Below are positions 26,249-35,577 of a stretch of DNA of 43,400 nt, piece after piece. The stretch comes from an uncultured Pelagibacteraceae bacterium (lineage in GTDB: Bacteria; Pseudomonadota; Alphaproteobacteria; Pelagibacterales; Pelagibacteraceae), in NCBI GenBank assembly GCA_902596515.1, contig CACJUF010000010.1, forward strand, positions 1 to 43,400. The letters are read 5' to 3'. The translations under genes and the position numbers were made by a program. The notes below the pieces were generated by a model. That model was given only the letters and a program-made list of their open reading frames with translations, was not told where the DNA came from and ran no database searches. Each line of letters begins with the position of its first letter. The first letter of the stretch is position 1.

Positions 26249-28290
26249 GCAATATCATTAATTATATCAGCTCTATCGTATAATTTAATTAATGGTTTAA
26301 ATTTACTTATATTTTCATTATTTTTTTCAATTCTTTTGATTTCTTTTTCAGCTAAAATAAAAAGATCATGATTATGAATAGGGTCAGCTAACTTAAAGTT
26401 TTTTATTCCACTTTGTTTAAAACCTAAAATATCTCCAAACCCTCTCAATTTCATATCCTCCTCTGATATTTTAAAACCATCATTAGAGTCTTTAAGTATA
26501 CTAATCCTTTTTTTTGCATTATCACTTAAATTTGACTTAAACATTAAAATGCATGAAGATTCTTTACTACCTCTTCCGACTCTGCCTCTTAGTTGATGTA
26601 GTTGAGATAAACCAAATTTATTAGCATTTTCAATAATTATTACATTTGCGTTTGGAAAATCTATACCAACCTCAATTATAGTAGTCGAAACCAAAATCTT
26701 AAATTCATTTTTCAAGAATTTATTTAAGATCATTTCTTTTTCTTCTGTTGTGGTTTTACCGTGAAGGAGAAAAACTTGTTTAGGAAATAACTTATTTAAG
26801 TATTCAGATTTTTTAACTGCAGAAGAGTGATCAAGTTTTTTGGACTCCTCAATTAAAGGGCACACCCAAAATATTTGATTACCTAGTTTGATTTCTTTTT
26901 TTATAAATTTTATTACATCATCAATTTTATTTTCAGGTTTACTATATGTTTTTACAGGTTTACGAATATTTGGTTTTTCACGAATAATTGAAAGATCCAT
27001 ATCGCCATAAATTGTCATTGTTAAAGTACGTGGAATTGGTGTAGCAGTCATCAAAAGAACATCACAATCTTTTCCAGCTTTATCAGATAACCTCTTTCTT
27101 TGATTTACACCAAATTTATGTTGTTCATCTATTATTATTAATCCAAGTTTTTTAAATTCCACTTTTTTTTGAAAAAGCGCATGAGTCCCAAAAATTATAT
27201 CAATTTGTTTATTAGATAATTTATTGAGGATCATTTTCTTATCTTTATAAGAAGATTTTCCTGAAATTAATTCAATCTTAATATTTCTGGAAAATAGTTT
27301 TTTAGCTAAATGAAAATGCTGTCTAGCTAGTATTTCAGTTGGTGCCATTACTGCTACCTGAAAGCCTGAATTAATTGTATTAAATGCAGAAAGCAAAGAT
27401 ACTATTGTTTTTCCACTTCCTACATCACCCTGAAGTAACCTAAACATTTTATTTTCAGAACATAAATCTTTATTTATTTCACTTAATGTTTTATTTTGGT
27501 CTTTTGTTAATGAGAAATGAAGCTTAGATATAATTTCATTTTGTTTATTAATATTAAAATTTTTTTTTGTTTTTTTTATTCTTTTTATTTTTTTTCTTAT
27601 TTCTGAGTTTACCAAAAATGTGGAGAAAATTTCATCATAAGCAAGTCTTTGGTAAAAATTTTCTTTAAATTTACCAATATTTTCTGGTTCATGTAATTTT
27701 TTGATAGAGTCATTCCAACCTATATTGTTGAATTTTTTCAATATATCTTTTGAATGCCATTCTTCAATTTCAGGTAAATTTTTAATTATTTGTAAAATTA
27801 TCTTATTATAAACTTTTTCACTGATACCCTCAGTTAATGAATAACTATTGTGCTTTTGTTTAATTATTGAAGAGTCCTCTGAAATATATTTTGGATTTGT
27901 TAATTGATATTTATTTCTAAAATATTTAATTTTTCCACTAATAGTAACCTCTTTGCCAATAGGTAATATTTTTTTGATATAACCCTCATAACTGTTAAAA
28001 AAAACGCAATCTATCTCACCAGTATCATCTTTGCATAAAACTCTATTCGGTAAGTTTCTAACTCTTGGGAATGAATATTTGAGAGGCATTATGGTTATGG
28101 TCTGTATTTCATCTATTTTTAAATCTTTTATTTTAGATGATAAACTCCTATCAGTGTAAGATTTTGGTAGTTTCCATAATAAATCAAAAATAGTATTTAC
28201 CTTTTTTTTCTTTAATAAATTTGAAGTTTTGGTTCCTACACCTTTTAGTAGACTGAGATCAGACAATAAGTATTCATAATTTCTTTTCAT
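26245..28290 (-). CDS. recG: ATP-dependent DNA helicase RecG
   Basis: A 681-residue superfamily 2 helicase that remodels stalled forks and branched DNA. The N-terminal wedge/OB part includes LLKGVGTKTSNLLKK-like sequence (about 14-28) and the fork-binding region. The helicase core shows motif I LLQGDVGSGKTIVSLL, APTEILARQH, the DEQH box IIDEQHKFGVNQR, TATPIPRTL, and motif VI QLRGRVGRGSKESSC. It ends with LRGFGDILGFKQSG. It is divergent from sdhE with a 28-base gap. Confidence 0.96.
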   Translation of the reverse strand: MKRNYEYLLSDLSLLKGVGTKTSNLLKKKKVNTIFDLLWKLPKSYTDRSLSSKIKDLKIDEIQTITIMPLKYSFPRVRNLPNRVLCKDDTGEIDCVFFNSYEGYIKKILPIGKEVTISGKIKYFRNKYQLTNPKYISEDSSIIKQKHNSYSLTEGISEKVYNKIILQIIKNLPEIEEWHSKDILKKFNNIGWNDSIKKLHEPENIGKFKENFYQRLAYDEIFSTFLVNSEIRKKIKRIKKTKKNFNINKQNEIISKLHFSLTKDQNKTLSEINKDLCSENKMFRLLQGDVGSGKTIVSLLSAFNTINSGFQVAVMAPTEILARQHFHLAKKLFSRNIKIELISGKSSYKDKKMILNKLSNKQIDIIFGTHALFQKKVEFKKLGLIIIDEQHKFGVNQRKRLSDKAGKDCDVLLMTATPIPRTLTMTIYGDMDLSIIREKPNIRKPVKTYSKPENKIDDVIKFIKKEIKLGNQIFWVCPLIEESKKLDHSSAVKKSEYLNKLFPKQVFLLHGKTTTEEKEMILNKFLKNEFKILVSTTIIEVGIDFPNANVIIIENANKFGLSQLHQLRGRVGRGSKESSCILMFKSNLSDNAKKRISILKDSNDGFKISEEDMKLRGFGDILGFKQSGIKNFKLADPIHNHDLFILAEKEIKRIEKNNENISKFKPLIKLYDRADIINDIA

Positions 28291-28318
28291 ATTTATAAAC
28301 TGATATTATATTCTTATT

Positions 28319-28576
28319 ATGACTGCTGATATAGAACAAATTAAAAAAAAAATTATTTACAGATCAAATTATCGTGGCACAAAAGAAATGGATAAACTTT
28401 TAGGTGCATTCACAAGAAAATATTTAAATCAATTAAACGGAGAAGATTTAAATCAATTAATTAAACTCTTAGAGATTGATGATAATAATCTTTACAATTT
28501 CTATAATGGTTTAAACACAGACATACAATTTGAAGATAATAAGATTAATAATTTATTTAAAAATTTTAAATATTAA
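28319..28576 (+). CDS. sdhE: Succinate dehydrogenase assembly factor SdhE (flavinator)
   Basis: An 85-residue DUF339/Sdh5-family protein that promotes covalent FAD attachment to succinate dehydrogenase. The hallmark RGxxE appears as YRGTKEMDKLLGAF (about 18-31), and the rest is a small helical bundle (LNQLIKLLEIDDNNLYNFY). In many alphaproteobacteria sdhE lies between recG and mfd. Here recG is next to it, but tRNA-Ser follows and mfd is absent. Confidence 0.92.
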   Translation: MTADIEQIKKKIIYRSNYRGTKEMDKLLGAFTRKYLNQLNGEDLNQLIKLLEIDDNNLYNFYNGLNTDIQFEDNKINNLFKNFKY

Positions 28577-28585
28577 AAGTTTTGA

Positions 28586-28675
28586 TGGCGGAGAGACTGG
28601 GATTCGAACCCAGGAAAGAGTTGCCCCTTTGCCGGTTTTCAAGACCGGTGCTTTCAACCGCTCAGCCATCTCTCC
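28586..28675 (-). tRNA. tRNA-Ser (anticodon TGA)
   Basis: Read on the minus strand: acceptor GGAGAGA pairs with TCTCTCC, the anticodon stem CCGGT/ACCGG encloses loop CTTGAAA, and there is a long class II variable arm (GCAAAGGGGCAACTCTTTC region). The T-arm holds GGGTTCGAATCCC, the discriminator is G, and CCA is encoded. Confidence 0.97.
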
Positions 28676-28757
28676 GTGAGCAAGGTTTTATAATTATAAT
28701 TATTTAATTCAACCATAAAATAGTCTATTAAACGTCTATTATCTATTTCATTATTTT

Positions 28758-29636
28758 ATGAACCAGCATTTTAATAAAGGACTAATACTTACATCTTTGG
28801 GATCCTTTTGGTGGGGTTTTATTGGTGTTATATATTTTGAATATGTTGCCTTTATAGGACATGTTGAGTTAGTAGTTCACAGATGTTTATGGACTGCTGT
28901 TATGTTAGTCATGACGACTCTCTTTTTTAAAAAATGGAAACTTTTTATTAAAAGTATTTCAAATAAAAAAAATCTTTTTTATCTTTTCATCTCAGGTTCA
29001 TTAATATTTACTAATTGGGCTATTTGGATTTACGCTGTAGCTACGGAAAGAATAATAGATGCTAGTTTTGGTTACTTTATTATGCCAATTATTAGTGTTT
29101 TATTAGGATACATTTTTTTTAAAGAAAAATTGAATAAAAAAAGAATCTTTTCAATTTTATTAGTAATCATATCTATTTTGATTATGATTTTTCTTAATAT
29201 AAAAACACTTCCATGGGTTGGTATAATCGTAGCTTTGAGCTGGGCATTTTATAATCTAGTAAGAAAAAAAATTGATATAGAAACTGATATAGGACTTTTA
29301 ATAGAGAGTTTATATATTTTTCCTTTTGCTCTTATTGTCTTTTACTTTATTTTTGATAAGGGATTAAATGACTTTAGTTTGTCTAACCCAGGTCTGAGTA
29401 TGTTTCTATTATTAGCGGGACCCATGACTGTGATTCCTTTATTTTTATATGTAAGGGGTGTTGAATTAATTGGTCTTGGACCTACAGGAATGATTTTTTA
29501 TATTACACCTACATTGCAGTTTATTTTAGGCTACTTTTATTACAATGAGGATTTTTCACTAATCAAATTAGTGAGTTTTATTATTATCTGGATTGCTGTA
29601 ATCATATATCTTAAAGATCTTTATGAAACTAATTAG
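28758..29636 (+). CDS. rarD: RarD-type EamA/DMT family transporter
   Basis: A 292-residue inner-membrane permease of the drug/metabolite transporter superfamily with about ten hydrophobic spans. The start KGLILTSLGSFWWGFIGVIYF (about 7-27), VVHRCLWTAVML (about 39-50), NWAIWIYAVATERIIDASFGYFIMP (about 81-105), and GMIFYITPTLQFILGYFYYNED (about 244-265) match the RarD subfamily. Substrates are unknown in general. The final 14 bases overlap mltB, so it is probably the first gene of the mltB-rlpA-dac run. Confidence 0.85.
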   Translation: MNQHFNKGLILTSLGSFWWGFIGVIYFEYVAFIGHVELVVHRCLWTAVMLVMTTLFFKKWKLFIKSISNKKNLFYLFISGSLIFTNWAIWIYAVATERIIDASFGYFIMPIISVLLGYIFFKEKLNKKRIFSILLVIISILIMIFLNIKTLPWVGIIVALSWAFYNLVRKKIDIETDIGLLIESLYIFPFALIVFYFIFDKGLNDFSLSNPGLSMFLLLAGPMTVIPLFLYVRGVELIGLGPTGMIFYITPTLQFILGYFYYNEDFSLIKLVSFIIIWIAVIIYLKDLYETN

Positions 29637-30624
29637 CCAAATATTTTTTTTATTTTTATTAACAATATTGAATTGTTATTCTAGTGAAAATATCAATTTC
29701 AATGAATGGAAAAAGAATTTCAAAAAAGTGGCTTTAGCAAATAATATTTCAGAAAAGACTTTTGATACAGCAATGCAAAATGCAAGATTTTTACCTAAAG
29801 TTATTGAATACGATAGATTTCAACCAGAGTTTTATGAGGATACAAAAACATATATTGGCAAACGTACTTCAACTAAAAAATTAAAAAAGGGTGTAGATTT
29901 CTACGAAAATAATTCAACTCTTATAAATTTAGTTGAAAAAAATTTTGGAGTAGAAAAAGAATTACTTTTATCTCTAATGGGCATCGAGACTAACTTTGGC
30001 ACTTATGTTGGAAAAATGGATATAATATCATCATTAGCAACATTAAGTTATGATAAAAGAAGATCAGAGTTTTTTTCAAATGAACTTTTAACTTTATTGA
30101 GATTAATTGATGATAATCAAATAGATTATAAAACATTGTATGGTTCATGGGCAGGTGCATTTGGTTTTTTTCAATTTATGCCATCAACAATAAAGAATTA
30201 TGCTTTTGACTACAATAAGGATGATTTTATTGATTTGAAAAATTCAGAAGATGCATATGCATCTGCTGCTAATTATTTAAATAAGATTGGGTGGAAAAAA
30301 AATGATCTTTGTTTTAAGAAAATTGAATTAGATGAAAATATTCCAATTAAATTTTTAAACGTATCAGCTAGAAAATTACATAGTAAAAAGAAAATTAAAT
30401 CTTTCAAAAAATATATTAAAAATTATTCTGAATTAAATATAAAAAATGAAAACCAGAAAATAGCAATTATAACACCAGACAAAGATATTATACCGGATGC
30501 ACAAACTTTAAATCCTGCTTATATAGTTTTTGAAAATTACGAAATAATTTTACAATGGAATAGATCTTTAAGATTTGCACTTGCTGTGTGTACTTTAAAG
30601 GATAAATTTAAAAATGAAATTTAA
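29623..30624 (+). CDS. mltB: Lytic murein transglycosylase (MltB family)
   Basis: Cleaves the MurNAc-GlcNAc bond of peptidoglycan in the periplasm, forming 1,6-anhydro ends. The 333 residues start with a hydrophobic export signal (about 3-17) followed by Cys18, a possible but non-ideal lipobox. Catalytic Glu122 sits in LMGIETNFGTYVG, and YGSWAGAFGFFQFMPSTIKNYA (about 172-193) and NSEDAYASAANYLNKIGW are classical MltB blocks. Its anhydro-muropeptide products are what NagZ (5988-6935) processes in recycling. It overlaps rarD upstream and the rlpA-like gene downstream (11 bases). Confidence 0.93.
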   Translation: MKLISQIFFLFLLTILNCYSSENINFNEWKKNFKKVALANNISEKTFDTAMQNARFLPKVIEYDRFQPEFYEDTKTYIGKRTSTKKLKKGVDFYENNSTLINLVEKNFGVEKELLLSLMGIETNFGTYVGKMDIISSLATLSYDKRRSEFFSNELLTLLRLIDDNQIDYKTLYGSWAGAFGFFQFMPSTIKNYAFDYNKDDFIDLKNSEDAYASAANYLNKIGWKKNDLCFKKIELDENIPIKFLNVSARKLHSKKKIKSFKKYIKNYSELNIKNENQKIAIITPDKDIIPDAQTLNPAYIVFENYEIILQWNRSLRFALAVCTLKDKFKNEI

Positions 30625-31366
30625 TATTTTTATTATTTTAAGTACCTTATTTTTGTTATTGAGTTGTGATCAAACTGCTATTAATCAAAGTAAGAAATTA
30701 GATATTACATTTGACAAAAAATATAAAAATAGCGGATTTTCTCTTATTTATAATGACGATTTAAAAATTAAAAAAATTGATCAAAGATCACTAACAATAT
30801 TTCATAAAAATCTAAAAAGAAAATCAAATGTGAAAATTACTAATCCTTTAAATGGAAAATCACTTATTGCAGAAGTAAAATCAAACAGAGTAAAATTTTC
30901 ACCATTTTACAATTCAATTATCACTCAACGAATTGCAGAAGAGTTAGAACTTGATTTAAAGGAACCCTATATAGATATAGTCTTGATTTCAAAAAATTCT
31001 ACATATATTGCCAAAAAGACCAAAACTTTTGAAGAAGAAAAAACAGTAGCTGAAAAGGCACCTATAGATGGTATTAAAATTAGTGATCTAAACTCATCCA
31101 ATAAAACTAAAAAAAAATTACAAAAAAATAATAAATTTTCTTATTATATTAAAGTAGCTGATTTTTATTATAAAAAATCTGCTAAAAACATGAGTAATAA
31201 AATTAAAAGTGAACTTAAATTGAAAAACATTAAAATCATTGAACTTACAAAAACTAATTATAGGTTATTATTAGGACCATTTAATGATATACAGTCACTA
31301 AAAGACTCATTTGAAAAGATGAATTCTTTGTATTTTGAAAATCTTGAAATAATTAAAGATGCTTAA
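30614..31366 (+). CDS. rlpA: RlpA-like septal-ring lipoprotein with SPOR domain, catalytic motif lost
   Basis: A 250-residue outer-membrane-type lipoprotein. The signal peptide ends in the lipobox LLSC (Cys18). Residues about 75-130 (VKITNPLNGKSLIAEVKSN...SIITQRIAEELEL) follow the RlpA double-psi beta-barrel pattern. The residues that give RlpA its lytic activity (the HRTLPF-type His and the NDRGPF Asp) are not found; the latter place reads KSNRVKFSPF. The C terminus (about 178-248, YYIKVADFYYKKSAKNM to GPFNDIQSLKDSFEKM) looks like a SPOR domain, which binds denuded septal glycan. The position between mltB and dac is the normal alphaproteobacterial place for rlpA. Most likely a non-enzymatic septal glycan binder. 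Confidence 0.72.
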   Translation: MKFNIFIILSTLFLLLSCDQTAINQSKKLDITFDKKYKNSGFSLIYNDDLKIKKIDQRSLTIFHKNLKRKSNVKITNPLNGKSLIAEVKSNRVKFSPFYNSIITQRIAEELELDLKEPYIDIVLISKNSTYIAKKTKTFEEEKTVAEKAPIDGIKISDLNSSNKTKKKLQKNNKFSYYIKVADFYYKKSAKNMSNKIKSELKLKNIKIIELTKTNYRLLLGPFNDIQSLKDSFEKMNSLYFENLEIIKDA

Positions 31367-32510
31367 AAAAATTTTTATCATTATCTCATTACATTTATCT
31401 CTTATTCTTTCTGTTAATGCCAATATTGAAATAAAAGCTAGAACAGCAATCTTACAAGATTTCTTATCTGGAGAAATTTTATATGAAAAAGATCCAGATA
31501 GATCAATTTATCCAGCTTCAATGACTAAGATAATGACATCAATAATTGCTTTTGATTTAATAAAATCAGGTGATCTATCTTTAGATGATAAATTTATAAT
31601 TTCTGAAAAAGCTTGGAGATTATCAACGGCAGGTTATTCATCTATGTTTATAATGGTTGGTGATGAAGTTTCTGTGGAGGATTTACTATTAGGTATAATC
31701 GTTGCATCTGGAAATGACGCATGTATTGCACTTGCGGAAGGAATAGCTGGTACTGAGGAAGAATTTGCAATCTTAATGACATCTAAAGCAAAAGAACTAG
31801 GTATGGAAAATACAAACTTCGCGAACTCATCTGGTATTAATGATCCAGACAATTATTCAACTGTTAGAGATATTTTGATTATGTCTACTTATTTAATAAA
31901 AGAACATCCAGAATATTATGAGTGGTTTGCTGAAAAAGAATTTACGTGGAATAGAACTGGAGGTGATCCAATCACGCAAGGTAACAGAAATCCTCTTCTT
32001 TACAAAAATATTGGTGCTGATGGTATTAAAACAGGATATTTAGCTGTTGAAAAATATTCATTAGCGTCGTCAATAAATAGAAAGGGGAGAAGATTAATAG
32101 CTGTTGGAAGTGGATTTGAAACCAAAGGTTCAAGATCAAGAGAAAGCTCAAGGTTATTAACTTATGGATTAACAAATTTTGATCTAGTTGAGATAAATAA
32201 AGCCAATAAACCTATTGATAAAGTAGAGGTATGGCTTGGTAAACAAAGCTATGTTGATGTTCATGTTGATACTGATATTTATAAAACAATCAAAAAGGCA
32301 AAAAAAAGATTATTAAAGATATCCTTGAAATATGACGGACCAATAGAGGCCCCAATTAAAAAAAATCAAAAAATTGGAACTTACAGGGTAGTATATGATC
32401 AAGAATTGATAGGTGAATATGATCTATTAGCATCTAATAATGTTCAAAAAGTAAATATTTTTACTAGATTAATTAAATCATTGAATTATTTAATCTGGGG
32501 CGATGTCTAG
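31359..32510 (+). CDS. dacC: D-alanyl-D-alanine carboxypeptidase (PBP5/6 type, S11 family)
   Basis: Trims the terminal D-Ala of peptidoglycan pentapeptides in the periplasm. The 383 residues have a signal peptide (about 4-21) and all three penicillin-binding motifs: SMTK at 54-57, SGN at 117-119, and KTG at 224-226 (DGIKTGYLAVEKY). A C-terminal beta domain follows, as in PBP5, ending with a possible amphipathic anchor (IFTRLIKSLNYLIWG). It overlaps the rlpA-like gene by 8 bases and tmk by 8. The symbol (dacA, dacC or dacF) is a matter of convention. Confidence 0.93.
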   Translation: MLKKIFIIISLHLSLILSVNANIEIKARTAILQDFLSGEILYEKDPDRSIYPASMTKIMTSIIAFDLIKSGDLSLDDKFIISEKAWRLSTAGYSSMFIMVGDEVSVEDLLLGIIVASGNDACIALAEGIAGTEEEFAILMTSKAKELGMENTNFANSSGINDPDNYSTVRDILIMSTYLIKEHPEYYEWFAEKEFTWNRTGGDPITQGNRNPLLYKNIGADGIKTGYLAVEKYSLASSINRKGRRLIAVGSGFETKGSRSRESSRLLTYGLTNFDLVEINKANKPIDKVEVWLGKQSYVDVHVDTDIYKTIKKAKKRLLKISLKYDGPIEAPIKKNQKIGTYRVVYDQELIGEYDLLASNNVQKVNIFTRLIKSLNYLIWGDV

Positions 32511-33117
32511 AAAACCTGTTATCGTTTTTGAGGGTGTTGAAGGAAGTGGGAAGACTCATCATTTAAATAAAATTTCAAAATATCTTAAAAAAAGAAAACT
32601 TTCTTTTATTAAGATCAGAGAACCAGGAGGAAGTTTAAATTCAGAAAAAATAAGAAAATTGATACTGAATAAAAAATCTAATTTCAATAAAAATACAGAT
32701 TTGCTGCTTTACCTAGCTTCTAGAAGTGAAAATATCAATCTACTAAGAAAATATTATAAAAAAAGAATTATCCTAATAGATAGATTTGTTGACTCAACTA
32801 TTGCGTATCAACATTATGGTATGGGTATAAATTTAGATTTAATATATAGTATTAACAAACATATTTTATCAAATTTTAAAGTCTCTTTTACTTTTTTAAA
32901 CCTAGTAAATCATAAAAATATGGTTAAGCGACTTAGATTAAGAAAATCTACTAATAGGTATGATAATTTCAAAAAAAATTTTTATACTAAAGTTCAAAAA
33001 GGTTTTATAAAACTATCAGATAAGAATAAAAGAAAATATCAAATAATTGACTCAAATTTAGATATTAAGTTGAATGAAAAATTAGTTTTAAAGAAAATTG
33101 AGAAATTGATAAAATGA
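32503..33117 (+). CDS. tmk: Thymidylate kinase
   Basis: Phosphorylates dTMP to dTDP in DNA precursor synthesis. It has 204 residues with P-loop FEGVEGSGKTHH (about 9-20), REPGGS (about 39-44; the Arg-containing substrate motif), and LIDRFVDSTIAYQHYGMG (about 87-104; DRY/F motif). A lid with basic residues follows (RLRLRKSTNRYD). It overlaps both neighbours (dac, 8 bases; holB, 4 bases ATGA), in the conserved tmk-holB-metG-tatD order. Confidence 0.95.
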   Translation: MSRKPVIVFEGVEGSGKTHHLNKISKYLKKRKLSFIKIREPGGSLNSEKIRKLILNKKSNFNKNTDLLLYLASRSENINLLRKYYKKRIILIDRFVDSTIAYQHYGMGINLDLIYSINKHILSNFKVSFTFLNLVNHKNMVKRLRLRKSTNRYDNFKKNFYTKVQKGFIKLSDKNKRKYQIIDSNLDIKLNEKLVLKKIEKLIK

Positions 33118-34043
33118 GCCTAAGTCCAATAAATCAAACTAGTTTGTTTTCACTCGATAAATATCTGTTAGAATTTATAGAACTTTATAAGAATAAAAAA
33201 TTACCAACAAAAATTTTACTTAGTGGTGACAAAGGTTTGGGCAAGTCAACTTTAGCATTTCATTTAGTAAACTATATATTGTCGATTAACGAAGAACATC
33301 CCTATATTTTCAAAGAATCTAAGATTAATCCTGATAATAAATCTTATAAACTTGCAATAAATGGATCAAATCCCAACTTATTATTAGTTGATGTTTTAAG
33401 CGAAAAAAAAAATATCGATATTAATCAAATTAGAGAATTGATTAATAACTTAAATAAATCATCTTTTAATACTAAGGAAAGATTTATAATTATAGATAAT
33501 ATCGAAACATTAAATATATCCTCCATTAATGCTCTTTTAAAAGTTTTAGAGGAACCACCATCAAACACTTATTTTATATTGATAAATAATGACAGATTTA
33601 TTTTACCAACTTTAAAATCTAGATGTATCAATTTCAAAATATCTTTAGATCACAAAACTTCGATCTCCGTTATTAATAAGATTTTAGATGATGATATTAT
33701 GAAGTTTATTAATAAAGATTTGATAAACCACTATTTAACACCCGGGCAAATATATCATTTAATAGAATTTTTTAAATTACAGAAACATGATCTTAAGAAT
33801 TATGATTTAAAAAGTTTTATTAAACTTGTTATTAAAGATAATTTGTATAAAAAAAATGTCTTAATTAAAAATATAATATTTGAGTATTTAGAGTTTTATT
33901 TTCGAACAAAAGTAAAATTGGCAACATCAAGAACTTTTGAATATTATGATTATTTTTTAAAAAGAATAAATGATACTGTAAAATTTAATTTAGATGAAGA
34001 GTCTTTATTTATGGAATTTGAATATAAAATTTTAAATGGATAA
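33114..34043 (+). CDS. holB: DNA polymerase III delta-prime subunit
   Basis: A clamp-loader subunit of 309 residues in the AAA+ fold. The N-terminal segment has a P-loop-like GDKGLGKSTLAFHL (about 37-50), IDINQIRELINNLN (about 102), ERFIIIDNIETLNISSINALLKVLEEPPSNTYFILI (about 120-155; the Walker B-like IDNIE and SINALLK blocks), and TLKSRCINFKI (SRC motif). The zinc-finger cysteines of E. coli delta-prime are missing. It overlaps tmk (ATGA) and metG (8 bases). Confidence 0.93.
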   Translation: MSLSPINQTSLFSLDKYLLEFIELYKNKKLPTKILLSGDKGLGKSTLAFHLVNYILSINEEHPYIFKESKINPDNKSYKLAINGSNPNLLLVDVLSEKKNIDINQIRELINNLNKSSFNTKERFIIIDNIETLNISSINALLKVLEEPPSNTYFILINNDRFILPTLKSRCINFKISLDHKTSISVINKILDDDIMKFINKDLINHYLTPGQIYHLIEFFKLQKHDLKNYDLKSFIKLVIKDNLYKKNVLIKNIIFEYLEFYFRTKVKLATSRTFEYYDYFLKRINDTVKFNLDEESLFMEFEYKILNG

Positions 34044-35577
34044 AAATTTTTATATTACTACTCCAATATATTACCCATCTGGAAGACCTCATATGGGACA
34101 TGCTTACTCAAGCATTATAGCTGATTTTTTTGCACGATTTAAATCAATCGATGATCATAACGTTCACTTTTTAACTGGTACAGATGAGCATGGTTTAAAG
34201 ATACAAAGATCAGCTGAAAAAGCGGGTAAGGAGCCCAAGGAATTCTGTGATCAAATTAGTCAAACATTTAAAGATCTCTCAAAAACATTAAATCTATCTA
34301 ATACAGATTTTATAAGAACCACTGAGGATAGACATAAAAAAACAGTTCAGCATCTCTGGTCTCTTCTTGAAAAAAATGATGACATTTATTTATCAAATTA
34401 TTCTGGATGGTATTCAGTCTCAGATGAAGCTTTTTATAATGAAGATGAAATAGAAGAAATAGAGGGAAAAAAAATTGCAAAATCGTCAAAATCTACCGTT
34501 GAATGGATAGAGGAGGAGTCTTATTTTTTTCGACTTTCTAAATGGCAAAAACCTTTATTAGAATTTTATGAAAATAATCCAGATTTTATATTGCCTGAGT
34601 CTAGAAAAAATGAGGTAATAAGTTTTGTAAAAAGTGGTCTTAAAGATCTTTCTGTAAGTCGTAAAACTTTTAAATGGGGAATTCCAGTTCCTAGTAATGA
34701 TAAACATATTATTTACGTATGGCTCGACGCATTAACAAATTATTTAAGTGCTTTAAATTATCCAGATACAAATAATGAACTTTTTAAAAAATTTTGGCCA
34801 GCATCTATACATTTAATTGGTAAAGATATCCTAAGATTTCATGCAGTTTATTGGCCTGCTTTCCTTTTAGCTGCTAAAATTGAGCTACCAAAAAAAGTTT
34901 ATGGACATGGTTGGATATTATCTGGTGAAGAAAAAATGTCAAAATCTAAGGGAAACATTTTAGATCCATTAAAAATTATTGAAGAATACGGTTTAGACCC
35001 TTTAAGATATTATTTAATTAAGGAAGTTTCATTTGGAAACGATGGTAATATTTCTCAAGATAGACTTGAAGATTGTATAAATAGCGATTTAGCAAATAAT
35101 TACGGTAATCTATGTCAAAGAGTTACTGCATTTGCGATGAAAAATTGTGATGGAAAAATTCCTGAAAAAATTGATTTTCAACCAGATGATTTAAAGATAT
35201 TAAATAAATTTCAAGAAAATTTAGATACAATAAGGTCTAAAATAAATGATCAAAATATAAATTTTTATATAGATTTCATTGTTAATTCACTTTTCGAGGC
35301 AAACAAATACTTTAATGATCAAGAGCCATGGAAAAAAAAGAATAATTTAATTAGGTTAAATACTATAGTTTATACAACATTAGAAATAGTTAGGAAAATT
35401 AGCTTTTTACTTTATCCAATTATTCCAGAAACATCATTAAAAGCATTAAAAATTTTTGATTTATCAGAAAAAGATATCAAATTAAAAACTATTTCTAATA
35501 ATGAATTTATTATTAAAGGTAATATGATAAATAAGATAGATATATTAATTAGGAAAATAGAAAAAGAAGATGATTGA
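34036..35577 (+). CDS. metG: Methionyl-tRNA synthetase
   Basis: A class I synthetase of 513 residues. The HIGH motif is PHMGHAYSS (18-26), the KMSKS motif EKMSKSKGNILDPL (about 299-312), with FLTGTDEHGLKIQ (about 45) and YVWLDALTNYL between. The connective-peptide insertion EEIEGKKIAKSSKSTVEWIEEESYFFRLSKWQ has no zinc-binding Cys, the compact type usual in alphaproteobacteria. There is no C-terminal tRNA-binding extension. It overlaps holB and tatD by 8 bases each. Confidence 0.97.
   Translation: MDKNFYITTPIYYPSGRPHMGHAYSSIIADFFARFKSIDDHNVHFLTGTDEHGLKIQRSAEKAGKEPKEFCDQISQTFKDLSKTLNLSNTDFIRTTEDRHKKTVQHLWSLLEKNDDIYLSNYSGWYSVSDEAFYNEDEIEEIEGKKIAKSSKSTVEWIEEESYFFRLSKWQKPLLEFYENNPDFILPESRKNEVISFVKSGLKDLSVSRKTFKWGIPVPSNDKHIIYVWLDALTNYLSALNYPDTNNELFKKFWPASIHLIGKDILRFHAVYWPAFLLAAKIELPKKVYGHGWILSGEEKMSKSKGNILDPLKIIEEYGLDPLRYYLIKEVSFGNDGNISQDRLEDCINSDLANNYGNLCQRVTAFAMKNCDGKIPEKIDFQPDDLKILNKFQENLDTIRSKINDQNINFYIDFIVNSLFEANKYFNDQEPWKKKNNLIRLNTIVYTTLEIVRKISFLLYPIIPETSLKALKIFDLSEKDIKLKTISNNEFIIKGNMINKIDILIRKIEKEDD

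Noticed and set aside
34430..34560. Missing zinc cysteines in MetG and in HolB
   Set aside because: Zinc-free compact MetRS and delta-prime forms are usual in alphaproteobacteria, so they do not support a new zinc-saving pattern.
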